Source of the DNA: Spirochaetales bacterium
GTDB lineage: Bacteria > Spirochaetota > Spirochaetia > SZUA-6 > DRHE01
Direction: 5' to 3'
NCBI GenBank assembly: GCA_016930895.1
Contig: JAFGFV010000347.1
Location: 1 to 10,490, forward strand
DNA length: 10,490 nucleotides
Part shown: one piece after another, positions 1 through 7,031 of the stretch
How positions within the stretch are numbered: position 1 is the stretch's first letter
How the letters are laid out: the number at the start of each line of letters is the position of its first letter
The notes under the pieces: model-generated
Databases searched by the model: none
What the model was told of the DNA's origin: nothing
The model's input: the letters and a program-made list of their open reading frames with translations, nothing else
Program-made: the position numbers and the translations under genes

Positions 1-1095
1 TCCGCCGGCCGATTCGGCGCTCGGCAGGAAGAAACCGAACTCATTGCGCGACAGCCCGAACTGCCCCGCCACGTCCTCGGCCTCCCCGTCCGGCTCCATG
101 CCCACCGACAGGATTACCCGATCATATTCCAGGATGGTGTGGTCGCCCTCGGGGTTCTCGACCATGAGCTGCAGCGCCCCGCTGGCCATTCGTTCGACCC
201 GGAACGGGACGCCGCGAACCAGCTCGACCCCCAGGGACTGCAGCTCCCCGCGGAGGGTGGTGAAGCTCTTGTCGAAGCTCTGCAGGTCGATGTAGAAGAC
301 GGTGATCTGGGTCTGGGGGCTGCGGTACTTGAGCAGCCGCGCCAGGCGCAGGGCGTAGGCGCAGCACACGGCGGAACAGTAGTTTCTGCCGTCCTCGGGA
401 TCCCGGGAGCCCACGCACTGGATAAAGGCCACCCGCTTGGCATCCGGACCGAGGGACATCTGCCGGCTCAGGATGCTTTCCGCCTCTTCCCCGGTGAGAA
501 CCCCCTCCAGGCGCCCGTAGCCGAAGCGCACCTTGCGGGAAGCGTCGTAGACCTGGTGCCCGGTCGCCACCAGGACTCCGTCTGCGGCAAAGCTGAGCTC
601 GCTCGCGGGCTCTCCTGCGGTGATGGCGCCGGCCGGACAGGCGTCGGCGCAGGCGCTGCAGGGGACCCCGCGGTGCAGGCGGCAGCGTTCGAAGTCAACG
701 GCATACTGCACGAGCTCCCCCTTGCCGAGTCGCTCGATGCACCCCTCCGGGCAGGCGGCGACGCAGGCGTCGCAGGACAGGCACTTGCCGTAGTCTATGG
801 CCGGATTGGAGCGTACCACCCGCGCCGACACCTTGCTGCCTCGCCGGACCTCGCGGATGCGGGCCCCCACCGTGACGTGCAGCTTGGGCTGGCGCAGCGC
901 GTCCCGCAGGCCGCTCACGGCTACGCAGACCCCGCAGCGGCTGCACCCGTCGGTGGCCTTGCAGCAGTAGTCGAGCACCTTCCCGCCAAAGCGGCTTTCC
1001 CGCTCGATGATCTGCACGTCGTTGCCCAGCCGGGCGAGCTCCAGGCCGGCGGCGCAGCCGCTCACTCCGGACCCCACGATTAGAAACTTGCTCAT
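1..1095 (-). CDS. hdrA: HdrA-like FAD/iron-sulfur electron-transfer protein (C-terminus beyond window)
   Basis: This frame is open from an ATG at 1095 to the left edge, giving 365 residues without a stop, so the C-terminus is missing. A Rossmann FAD motif (GSGVSG, residues 8-13) opens the protein. It is followed by a cysteine cluster (C44, C45, C51, C54, C57), a first ferredoxin motif (C105, C108, C111, C115), a second (C138, C146, C149, C153) and the HdrA hallmark QCVGSRD (226-232) with YCSAVCC (239-245). A second nucleotide-binding segment ends in VILSVGMEPD. HdrA is the flavin-bearing electron-bifurcating or electron-transferring subunit of heterodisulfide reductase complexes; in bacteria HdrA homologues often pair with MvhD or MetV/MetF in methylene-tetrahydrofolate reduction. 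The gene lies downstream of the MeTr gene on the same strand, with its own promoter candidate. The ribosome binding site is weak, and a two-codon frame ATG-CGA-TGA ends inside the start codon. The HdrA family call is firm; its exact partner complex cannot be seen. Confidence 0.9.
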   Translation of the reverse strand, partial: MSKFLIVGSGVSGCAAGLELARLGNDVQIIERESRFGGKVLDYCCKATDGCSRCGVCVAVSGLRDALRQPKLHVTVGARIREVRRGSKVSARVVRSNPAIDYGKCLSCDACVAACPEGCIERLGKGELVQYAVDFERCRLHRGVPCSACADACPAGAITAGEPASELSFAADGVLVATGHQVYDASRKVRFGYGRLEGVLTGEEAESILSRQMSLGPDAKRVAFIQCVGSRDPEDGRNYCSAVCCAYALRLARLLKYRSPQTQITVFYIDLQSFDKSFTTLRGELQSLGVELVRGVPFRVERMASGALQLMVENPEGDHTILEYDRVILSVGMEPDGEAEDVAGQFGLSRNEFGFFLPSAESAGG

Positions 1096-1157
1096 CGCAT
1101 CCCGTTCTTTCGTCGATGCCTCAAGAGGTCACCGGTGCTGATGGTGATATGCCGACG

Positions 1158-1175
1158 TTCCCCGTTGCCGGGGAA
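1158..1175 (-). promoter_or_regulatory. Hairpin with GCAA tetraloop at the predicted 5' end of the hdrA transcript
   Basis: TTCCCCG and CGGGGAA form a perfect 7-bp stem around a four-base loop. In the minus-strand RNA the loop reads GCAA, a member of the very stable GNRA tetraloop class. The stem begins almost at the start site predicted from the TATAAT element at 1184-1189, so it would cap the 5' end of the leader. It may protect the mRNA or be a protein or RNA docking site. It is not a terminator because no U-run follows. Confidence 0.45.
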
Positions 1176-1183
1176 GTCAGGCC

Positions 1184-1189
1184 ATTATA
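1184..1189 (-). promoter_or_regulatory. Candidate -10 element (TATAAT) for hdrA
   Basis: Read on the minus strand this is a perfect TATAAT in a locally AT-rich island of an otherwise GC-rich region, about 90 bases before the hdrA start. At 17-bp spacing the upstream hexamer is CAATGC, a poor -35 match, so the promoter may need an activator. Expected transcription start is near 1177. Confidence 0.45.
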
Positions 1190-1340
1190 AGGGATACCCG
1201 GCCCAGGCATTGGTAGTTTCGTAGTTTTCTTTGGTACTGACGTGCGGTTTTTGGCTGTTTTTCTAACAAAAACGGTCAGATACGGATCTTCGCCATCCCC
1301 GGCACCGGGGCGCGCTGGGGACTCTGCCCTGGTTGACACA

Positions 1341-1375
1341 CTCGAGGCGGCGCCGCAACGCGTCACCGCCTCGAG
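1341..1375 (-). terminator. Terminator-like inverted repeat after the MeTr gene
   Basis: CTCGAGGCGG (1341-1350) and CCGCCTCGAG (1366-1375) form a perfect 10-bp GC-rich stem with a 15-base loop, starting about 10 bases past the MeTr stop codon. The following bases on the minus strand are TGTGTCAACC, so a proper U-tract is missing. It could be a weak intrinsic terminator, an mRNA 3'-end stabiliser or a palindromic binding site. Confidence 0.5.
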
Positions 1376-1385
1376 CTGCTGGCTG

Positions 1386-2405
1386 CTACAGGGTCCCGCT
1401 TCGCGCCGCCGAGATGTAGTTCATGCCGAAGTGGTCGTGGCCCAGCAGGAAGGCCTCGGTGATCTTGAACGGTTCACTTGCGGGGTCCAGGGCGTCGAGG
1501 TGCGCCTGGCTGATCTGCAGCGGATCCACGATGCCGCCGTCGAGGCCGCGCTGCACGCACAGGTAGGTGAAGACCTGGTTGATGAGCTTGCGCTTGGGCA
1601 TGCCGTAGCTGATGTTGCTCAGACCGGGGGCAAAGTGGATGTCATCGCCGTAGCGCTTCCGCAGCTCGGCGATGGTGTCCAGGATGAGCACGCCGTTGTT
1701 GGGATCCACCGACACGGGGAAGACCAGAGGGTCCAGGTGGATGTCCGGCATGCTCAGGCCGGCCTTCTGCAGCAGGCCCACGAGTCTTTCGAGGTTCGCC
1801 AGGCGCTCCTCCTTGGAGGTCGGCATGCTCTTCTCGCCGCCTGCCCCCGCGATGACCACCGCCCCGGCATCCTTGGCCAGTTCGATTCCCTGCTGGCGCT
1901 CGAGGGAGACGGAGTTGATCATGGGCTTGCCTTTGCCGGGGTCACAGGCTTTCAGGCCCAACTGAAGGAGCTCCATGTTCGAGCTGTCGATGCTCAGCGG
2001 CTTCGTGGAGACCTCCTGGATCACCCCGACAACCCAGCTCAGCAGGTCCCGGCGCTCCTCGACATCGGTGCTGAACTCGTCAACGTTCACGTCCAGGTAG
2101 CAAGCGCCGTGGGCCTCCTGCACCTTCGCCATGTAGTGCAGGTACTCGATGCCGGCCTCCTGGTCCTTCCCTGAGCCGTACATGCCCTGCCACATGGCCG
2201 CGGCGGCGTGCTTGAGCTTGCCGGAGGCCCAATCGCTGGACTCGAGATACTTGGCCGGGACCGGCATGTGCTTCTCCTTGCCCCCGTCGGTGTACGCGAT
2301 TACCTGCCTTCCGTCGTCGAGGGCTTTCACGAAGTTGCCGCCGACCTTGTAGATGCGGGTGCAGTGGATGTTCTCTCCGACCGCTATGAAGCTGCTCTTT
2401 GCCAT
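1386..2405 (-). CDS. Methyltetrahydrofolate:corrinoid methyltransferase, MeTr/AcsE/MtgA family (pterin-binding TIM barrel)
   Basis: This 339-residue protein moves a methyl group between tetrahydrofolate and a corrinoid protein in the cytoplasm. The pterin-site residues of AcsE-type enzymes are recognisable: IDSSN (D140), MINS (N164), LDPLV (D225) and GLSNIS (N264, the residue contacting the folate). The ATG at 2405 is preceded by AAGGGA at good spacing; longer in-frame starts exist but lie at or upstream of the predicted promoter. AcsE itself is about 262 residues. The extra length here is mainly an insertion at about residues 20-85, between the first strand (GENIHCTRI) and the helix leading to YLDVNVDEF. 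Two roles are plausible: AcsE in the Wood-Ljungdahl pathway, or an MtgA-like acceptor that takes methyl from the corrinoid protein of the amine operon at 7032-10490. Sequence alone does not separate them. The flanking hdrA and the nearby folD fit either role. Family call is very secure; physiological direction is inferred. Confidence 0.88.
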   Translation of the reverse strand: MAKSSFIAVGENIHCTRIYKVGGNFVKALDDGRQVIAYTDGGKEKHMPVPAKYLESSDWASGKLKHAAAAMWQGMYGSGKDQEAGIEYLHYMAKVQEAHGACYLDVNVDEFSTDVEERRDLLSWVVGVIQEVSTKPLSIDSSNMELLQLGLKACDPGKGKPMINSVSLERQQGIELAKDAGAVVIAGAGGEKSMPTSKEERLANLERLVGLLQKAGLSMPDIHLDPLVFPVSVDPNNGVLILDTIAELRKRYGDDIHFAPGLSNISYGMPKRKLINQVFTYLCVQRGLDGGIVDPLQISQAHLDALDPASEPFKITEAFLLGHDHFGMNYISAARSGTL

Positions 2406-2437
2406 AAGTCGTTCCCTTCGGTATCTTGAGTTCCGGT

Positions 2438-2478
2438 ATGTCGAGCTCCGCGCCAGTGCCGTCGCGAATCCTCGACAT
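2438..2478 (-). repeat. Inverted repeat in the 5' leader of the MeTr gene
   Basis: ATGTCGAG (2438-2445) and CTCGACAT (2471-2478) are perfect 8-bp inverted arms separated by 25 bases. They lie just downstream of the predicted MeTr start site (near 2481), so they would form a hairpin at the very 5' end of that mRNA. As DNA they could instead be an operator with widely spaced half-sites. Chance occurrence cannot be excluded. Confidence 0.3.
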
Positions 2479-2487
2479 CCGCGAGAC

Positions 2488-2516
2488 ACCATAGCAGCAG
2501 GGCCGGGTTTGTGCAA
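2488..2516 (-). promoter_or_regulatory. Sigma70-type promoter candidate for the MeTr gene
   Basis: On the minus strand TTGCAC (2511-2516) and TATGGT (2488-2493) are separated by exactly 17 bp. Predicted start is near 2481, giving a leader of about 76 bases. The same TTGCAC hexamer and spacing recur before folD. Confidence 0.5.
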
Positions 2517-2589
2517 GCGTGCCCTGAAACGGCGCGCCCTGCAACACGACCCGGTGCCCCGCGAGAAGCTCTATCCGTAGGGCGGACAG

Positions 2590-2619
2590 TTGCGGCCGGG
2601 CGCCGGGGGGTGCTACACT
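2590..2619 (+). promoter_or_regulatory. Sigma70-type promoter candidate for zupT
   Basis: TTGCGG (2590-2595) and TACACT (2614-2619) are 18 bp apart, giving a short leader of about 30 bases before the zupT start. The remainder of the 249-bp divergent gap (2406-2654) holds only this promoter, the opposing MeTr promoter and the leader inverted repeat; I saw no gene in it. Confidence 0.45.
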
Positions 2620-2654
2620 CGCGGCGCCGCGATCCCAGGGGAGGGCTACGAGAG

Positions 2655-3461
2655 ATGGAACAGGAAGTGCTGCTGGCATTCGGGTTGACCCTCATGGCCG
2701 GACTGGCCACGGGGGTGGGCAGCGTCCTGGCCTTCTTCGCCCGCAAGACCAACACCCGCTTTCTCTCGGTGGCCCTGGGCTTCTCCGCCGGGGTCATGAT
2801 CTACGTGTCCATGATCGAGATCTTCCCCAAGGGCATGGAGGAAATCGCCGGGCAGATGGGCCCCCGCCCTGCCGCCTGGCTGACCGTGGTCTCCTTCTTC
2901 GGGGGCATCGCCGTAATCGCGCTGATCGACCGACTCGTCCCCAAGGCGGAAAACCCTCACGAGGTACGCAGGGCCGAAGAAATGGCCCGGCCGGCCCCGC
3001 CCGCCGAGGAGCGTAAGCTCATCAGGATGGGAGCGTTTGCCGCCCTGGCCATCGGGATCCACAACTTCCCGGAGGGGCTGGCCACGTTCATGGCTACGCT
3101 GGAGGACCCGTCGGTAGGCATCGCCATCGCGGTGGCGATCGGTATCCACAACATCCCCGAGGGGATCGCCGTGGCCGTACCGATCTACTACGCCACGGGC
3201 AGCCGCCGCAAGGCCTTCAAGTATTCCTTCCTGTCCGGGGTGTCCGAGCCCCTCGGGGCGCTCATCGGCTATCTGATTCTCCTGCCCATCATGAGTGACC
3301 TGGTCATGGGGGTGCTCTTCGCCGTGGTGTCCGGGATCATGGTGTTCATCTCTCTCGACGAGCTGCTCCCCGCGGCGCGGGAGTACGGCGAGCACCATTA
3401 CGCGATCGGAGGGCTGGTGGCCGGCATGGCGGTCATGGCGGTGAGCCTGGTCCTGCTGTAG
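2655..3461 (+). CDS. zupT: ZIP-family divalent metal importer, ZupT type
   Basis: This 268-residue inner-membrane protein is close in length to E. coli ZupT (about 257). It carries the two signature motifs in transmembrane helices IV and V, HNFPEG (136-141) and HNIPEG (165-170), whose His and Glu residues bind the transported metal. About eight hydrophobic segments are visible, beginning at residues 5-28, 36-56 and 74-93 and ending at 251-268. The cytoplasmic loop at about 95-125 is proline- and charge-rich with only one histidine, poorer than the His-rich loops of many ZIP proteins. The ATG is preceded by AGGGGAGGG at 2637-2645, which settles the start; an upstream in-frame ATG at 2511 lies before the promoter. 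ZupT imports Zn(II), Fe(II), Co(II) and Mn(II) in E. coli. It is divergent from the MeTr gene, so a supply role for the metal-rich enzymes nearby is possible but unproven. Confidence 0.95.
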   Translation: MEQEVLLAFGLTLMAGLATGVGSVLAFFARKTNTRFLSVALGFSAGVMIYVSMIEIFPKGMEEIAGQMGPRPAAWLTVVSFFGGIAVIALIDRLVPKAENPHEVRRAEEMARPAPPAEERKLIRMGAFAALAIGIHNFPEGLATFMATLEDPSVGIAIAVAIGIHNIPEGIAVAVPIYYATGSRRKAFKYSFLSGVSEPLGALIGYLILLPIMSDLVMGVLFAVVSGIMVFISLDELLPAAREYGEHHYAIGGLVAGMAVMAVSLVLL

Positions 3462-3493
3462 CGCCGGCCTTCCCCGGGAGCCGTTTCCTGCAC

Positions 3494-3522
3494 TTGCACG
3501 AATGCGCCCGCCGGGGCACTAT
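3494..3522 (+). promoter_or_regulatory. Sigma70-type promoter candidate for folD
   Basis: TTGCAC (3494-3499) and CACTAT (3517-3522) are 17 bp apart, with a predicted start near 3529 and a leader of about 65 bases. It lies in the 132-bp gap after zupT, so folD need not depend on zupT transcription. Confidence 0.4.
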
Positions 3523-3593
3523 GGCAGGGACCGTTCGCGGCCCGAGGACCGCGGGGCGCAATCTGCGTTTGAATCCGAGACGAGGAGCGAGAA

Positions 3594-4481
3594 ATGGCAG
3601 CCAAGATCATCAACGGCAACGAGATCGCCAAGCAGATCCGGAGCGAGCTTCAGAAGGAGATCGAGGAACTGAAGAGCAGGCACGGGGTCACCCCGGGTCT
3701 GGCGGTGGTTCTGGTCGGCGACAACCCGGCCTCCCAGGTGTACGTGCGCAACAAGAACAAGTCCGCCCATGATATCGGCATCTACTCGGAGCAGCACAAC
3801 CTGGACAAGACGGCCGCCGAGGCGGAGGTGCTGGCCCTGGTCGAGCAGCTCAATCAGGACCCCAAGATCCACGGCATCCTGGTGCAGCTGCCCCTGCCGA
3901 AGCAGATCGACGAGAAGAAGGTGCTCAACCTGATCCATCCGGACAAGGATGTCGACGGCTTCCACCCCATGAACCTTGGACGCCTCATGGTGGGGGAGCC
4001 TCTGTTCCTGCCCTGCACTCCCTACGGGGTTCTCAAGATGCTGGAGTATTCGGGCGTGGACCCCAAGGGCCAGCACGTGGTGGTGCTGGGGCGGAGCAAC
4101 ATCGTCGGCAAGCCCGTGGCCAACATGCTGGTGCAGAAGGCCGCGGGGGCGGATGCCACGGTCACGATCTGCCACTCCCGCACCCGGGACCTGCCGGCGG
4201 TGACCCGCCTGGGGGACATCCTCATCGCGGCCATCGGGCAGCCCGAGTTCGTGACCGCGGACATGGTCAAGGAAGGGGCGGTGGTCATCGACGTGGGCAT
4301 CAACCGGGTGGAGGACCCCTCGAAGGAGAAGGGCTTCAAGCTGGTCGGGGACGTCAAGTTCGACGAGGTCGCCGAGAAGGCAGCGGCCATCAGCCCGGTT
4401 CCGGGCGGGGTCGGGCCCATGACCATCACCATGCTCCTGTACAACACCGTGCAGTCGGCCAAGCACGCCCTGAAGGGGTGA
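3594..4481 (+). CDS. folD: Bifunctional methylene-tetrahydrofolate dehydrogenase / methenyl-tetrahydrofolate cyclohydrolase
   Basis: This 295-residue cytoplasmic enzyme interconverts 5,10-methylene-, 5,10-methenyl- and 10-formyl-tetrahydrofolate. Family residues are intact: Y50 and catalytic K54 in YVRNKNK, Q98 in VQLPLP, D121 in PDKDVDG, and PCTPYG (140-145). The dinucleotide-binding stretch VVVLGRSNIVGKP (162-174) has GRS, the form usual in NADP-dependent members, and PVPGGVGPMT (269-278) is complete. Length is normal for the family (E. coli 288). The ATG follows GAGGAG at about 8 bases. The gene begins 132 bp after zupT and ends 40 bp before the GH13 gene on the same strand. FolD serves general C1 metabolism everywhere, but in this window it would also connect methyl groups arriving on tetrahydrofolate to the formate end of the pathway. 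Confidence 0.98.
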   Translation: MAAKIINGNEIAKQIRSELQKEIEELKSRHGVTPGLAVVLVGDNPASQVYVRNKNKSAHDIGIYSEQHNLDKTAAEAEVLALVEQLNQDPKIHGILVQLPLPKQIDEKKVLNLIHPDKDVDGFHPMNLGRLMVGEPLFLPCTPYGVLKMLEYSGVDPKGQHVVVLGRSNIVGKPVANMLVQKAAGADATVTICHSRTRDLPAVTRLGDILIAAIGQPEFVTADMVKEGAVVIDVGINRVEDPSKEKGFKLVGDVKFDEVAEKAAAISPVPGGVGPMTITMLLYNTVQSAKHALKG

Positions 4482-4521
4482 GCCTGAACCCGGTCTGGAC
4501 GCAAACCTTCCGCGGACGCTG

Positions 4522-7005
4522 ATGGGCGGACCCTGGCGGCCGCTGGCCGCGGACAAGCTGGCGGAGATCGCGGAGAGATTCGGCAGGATCTTTCCCGCGG
4601 CCGGGCACGGAGACCTGGCCGAGCGGGTCGGGGCCGCCTGGATCGAGGAGCTGCGTCGGGTCTGGAAGGACAAGGACCCCGCCGTCAAGGCCCGTGACCA
4701 GGGCTACCGGCCCGACGAGCCCCTGTCGCGGATCGAGCAGAAGACCCTGGTCATCGCCTATGCCGACAGCGTGCGCCGGGCGGGGGAGAGCCCTTTGGCT
4801 GCCCTGGACGCGTTCCTGGCACGTTACTTCCCCGCGGTCCGGGGCCTGCACATGCTGCCCAGCTGCGCCGTGGTGGAGGGGCGCTTCAACGACGGCTACT
4901 TCTCCCAGGTGGTGCGCAACCGCGTGCACCGGGGCTTCGGCACCGACGAGCAGTTCTCCGGGCTCATGGGGCGGCGCTTCTCCATGACCGATTTCGTGTT
5001 GAACCACGTGGACATCGAGAACCCTGTCTTCCAGGCCTTCCTGGACGGGGACGATCAGGCAGGGCGCTGCTTCTACGTCTTTACCGAGGAGGAGTATCGG
5101 GAGCATCTCGCCCGCGGGGACTTCGCGCAGGTTTACCGCCCGCGCCCCTTTCCGCTGTTCACGATCTTTCGCCGACGGCCGGGGGACCCCGCCTGCGCCG
5201 CCATGGGTCTTTCGGGGCGCCTGGAGGAGGTGCAGCGGCGCCTGGCGCCGGAGTGCGGCGGGCAGGCCGTGCCGGTGCCGGTGCTCGGCGCGCTGTACCT
5301 GTTCGGCAAGATCAAGAACGACCAGATGCTGATGGACCCGGACTACAAGCTGCTCCTCGCCTTTCGGGAGCACCTGAGCCAGGGGGGGAGGGTGAACCCG
5401 GATGCGCTGTTCGAGGTGTCCCGGACCCAGGAGGTCCGGCACGTTCCCTACGTGTTCGAGCCCGGGATCGCCGGCCGGGGTGACCTGCTGCGGGCCATCG
5501 GGATGGACCCCGGGCTGGCGGAGCGCTTCGCGGCCCGGGAGCAGGAGGTGTTCGGCCTCGAGATACGGGCCCTGACCACCTTCAGCCACGTGCAGGTGGA
5601 CCTGAACACCGGGACCCTGGAGGGGCTGATGATGCTGGCCCGGGATTTCGCTTGGTACCTGTCCATGGACATCAACCTCCTGCGGCTCGATGCGGCCAAC
5701 TACGCCTTCAAGAAGTGGGGAACGAGCTGCTACGGGCTTCCCGAGGTCACTGAGCTCATGAACATCCTCTACCGTTCCATGGAGGCGGTGTCCCCGCGGA
5801 TGGTGCCGAACCTGGAGGTCAATGACAAGCTCGGGGCCATTCTGGCGCACATGGCCGACCCGGCATCCCCCCCGCCCATGATGTACGATTTCCACCTCCC
5901 CTGCGTGGTGCCCCTGGTGTTCAACGCGGGCACCACGGCGGTGCTGCCCCGGGTGTTCGCCATGATCGGCGCCTACGAGCTCCCGCCGTCGAGCATCCGC
6001 TTCAGCGTGGTGGAGAGCCACGACGGCAAGTCCGTCCGCGGTAGCATGGACCTGCTCACCCTGTCGGAGCGGCAGACCCTGGCCGAGGTCGTGGAGGCCA
6101 ACGGGGGCAGGATCAAGTACAAGGCGGTGCCCCCCGGGCAGATCGGGCTCGGGGAGTTTGAAGAGGTATGCCGGGAGGCCGGGATCGACGAGGCGGCCGC
6201 GCGGGCGGCGCTGTTCGAGCCGGGATCGGGAGCCGTGGCGCGGCTCCGCCCCGGTCTCCAGGAGGCGCCGGCCATCCTATCCGCCTTGGGGCTGGGGGAG
6301 CGGCAGGCCCGGCAGAAGGCCGTCGTGTTCTTCCTCGACAAGGTGATCCGCGGGCGGGAGCCGTACGAGCTGTGCTGCTCCACCCGGGACTGCCTGGTGC
6401 GCCTGGAGGACCCCGAGCTGGAGGCGGCGAGGTACCTGGCCTTCTATACCCTGGCCTTTGCCCTGATGGGGCGGAACGTCAAGTCGGTCTACTTCAACGA
6501 TCTCCTCGCCCTTCCCAACGACCACGAGCGGCTCGGCAAGAGCGGAGAGCTGCGGGACCTGAAGCGCACCCGCTCCGCGTACGAGACCCTGGCGGCCCGG
6601 ATCGGAGATCCGGACAGCTTCGAGCACCGGGTGGCCGCGGGGATGAACGACCTGATTGCCCTGGTCGACTGCGACCCTGCCCTGCACTGCCGGGGCAGGG
6701 AAGCCGAAGCGCTGGTCCCCCGGGGGGAGACCGCTCCCGGTGGCACGGCCCTGATCCACTGCCGCCGGGCGGAGGAGCACTCTCTGATCGCGGTGAACGT
6801 GCGAGGAGACCGGCAGCGCCTGCGGCTCGACGCGGCGGCAGCCGGGCTGGGCGGCGAGCCGGTGCTCTACGACAACCTGGCGCGGCGGCCCTTCGCGGTG
6901 GGACGGGACGGGGCCCTGAGCTTGGAGCTTCGGCCCTTCCAGCGCCTGTGGCTGAGCCGCCGCCGGATCCCGATCGACCCGGGGCTGCTCGTCAGCCCGG
7001 GGTAG
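4522..7005 (+). CDS. Large GH13 family enzyme, sucrose/glucosylglycerate phosphorylase-like
   Basis: This 827-residue protein contains all four conserved GH13 regions in order. Region I is MTDFVLNHVD (D157, N161, H162). Region II is LLRLDAANY (R388 and nucleophile D390), region III is PNLEVND (acid/base E432) and region IV is VESHDGKS (H500, stabiliser D501). Flanking features such as VQVDLNT before the nucleophile and KKWGTSCYG after it resemble sucrose phosphorylase-type (GH13_18) enzymes, which cleave or build glucosides with phosphate. Those enzymes are usually about 490-570 residues. The excess lies in an N-terminal helical region (1-105) and about 225 residues between regions I and II. 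There is no signal peptide, so it is likely cytoplasmic. A C-terminal beta domain (about 740-815) is visible. The start is uncertain because no good ribosome binding site precedes the ATG. It lies 40 bp after folD, so cotranscription is possible. Likely jobs are turnover of a storage sugar or compatible solute; the substrate is unknown. Confidence 0.8.
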   Translation: MGGPWRPLAADKLAEIAERFGRIFPAAGHGDLAERVGAAWIEELRRVWKDKDPAVKARDQGYRPDEPLSRIEQKTLVIAYADSVRRAGESPLAALDAFLARYFPAVRGLHMLPSCAVVEGRFNDGYFSQVVRNRVHRGFGTDEQFSGLMGRRFSMTDFVLNHVDIENPVFQAFLDGDDQAGRCFYVFTEEEYREHLARGDFAQVYRPRPFPLFTIFRRRPGDPACAAMGLSGRLEEVQRRLAPECGGQAVPVPVLGALYLFGKIKNDQMLMDPDYKLLLAFREHLSQGGRVNPDALFEVSRTQEVRHVPYVFEPGIAGRGDLLRAIGMDPGLAERFAAREQEVFGLEIRALTTFSHVQVDLNTGTLEGLMMLARDFAWYLSMDINLLRLDAANYAFKKWGTSCYGLPEVTELMNILYRSMEAVSPRMVPNLEVNDKLGAILAHMADPASPPPMMYDFHLPCVVPLVFNAGTTAVLPRVFAMIGAYELPPSSIRFSVVESHDGKSVRGSMDLLTLSERQTLAEVVEANGGRIKYKAVPPGQIGLGEFEEVCREAGIDEAAARAALFEPGSGAVARLRPGLQEAPAILSALGLGERQARQKAVVFFLDKVIRGREPYELCCSTRDCLVRLEDPELEAARYLAFYTLAFALMGRNVKSVYFNDLLALPNDHERLGKSGELRDLKRTRSAYETLAARIGDPDSFEHRVAAGMNDLIALVDCDPALHCRGREAEALVPRGETAPGGTALIHCRRAEEHSLIAVNVRGDRQRLRLDAAAAGLGGEPVLYDNLARRPFAVGRDGALSLELRPFQRLWLSRRRIPIDPGLLVSPG

Positions 7006-7031
7006 AACGTCCCGGAGGAAGCGGCCCTCCC

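Noticed and set aside
1121..1366. An 81-codon minus-strand frame between the MeTr gene and hdrA
   Set aside because: It runs through the terminator-like repeat, promoter and hairpin, has no convincing start signal and no recognisable protein features.
2080..2440. Out-of-frame open frame starting [15 protein letters not shown] in the MeTr leader and running into the gene
   Set aside because: It continues deep into the MeTr coding region in a non-coding frame; the leader part could look peptide-like by chance and there is no ribosome binding site.
1096..2654. Possible cobalamin or other riboswitch in the two intergenic spacers (1096-1385 and 2406-2654)
   Set aside because: I looked for a B12-box-like element and multi-stem architecture expected for B12-related genes and found only the short hairpins listed.
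4426..6021. Long open frame (531 codons) on the minus strand opposite the GH13 gene
   Set aside because: It is antisense to a gene with intact catalytic motifs, shows no recognisable domain, and long antisense frames are expected in GC-rich coding DNA.
7006..7031. Bidirectional terminator between the converging GH13 and MtmB-like genes
   Set aside because: Only a 5-bp GGAGG/CCTCC stem without a U-tract is present, too weak to call.
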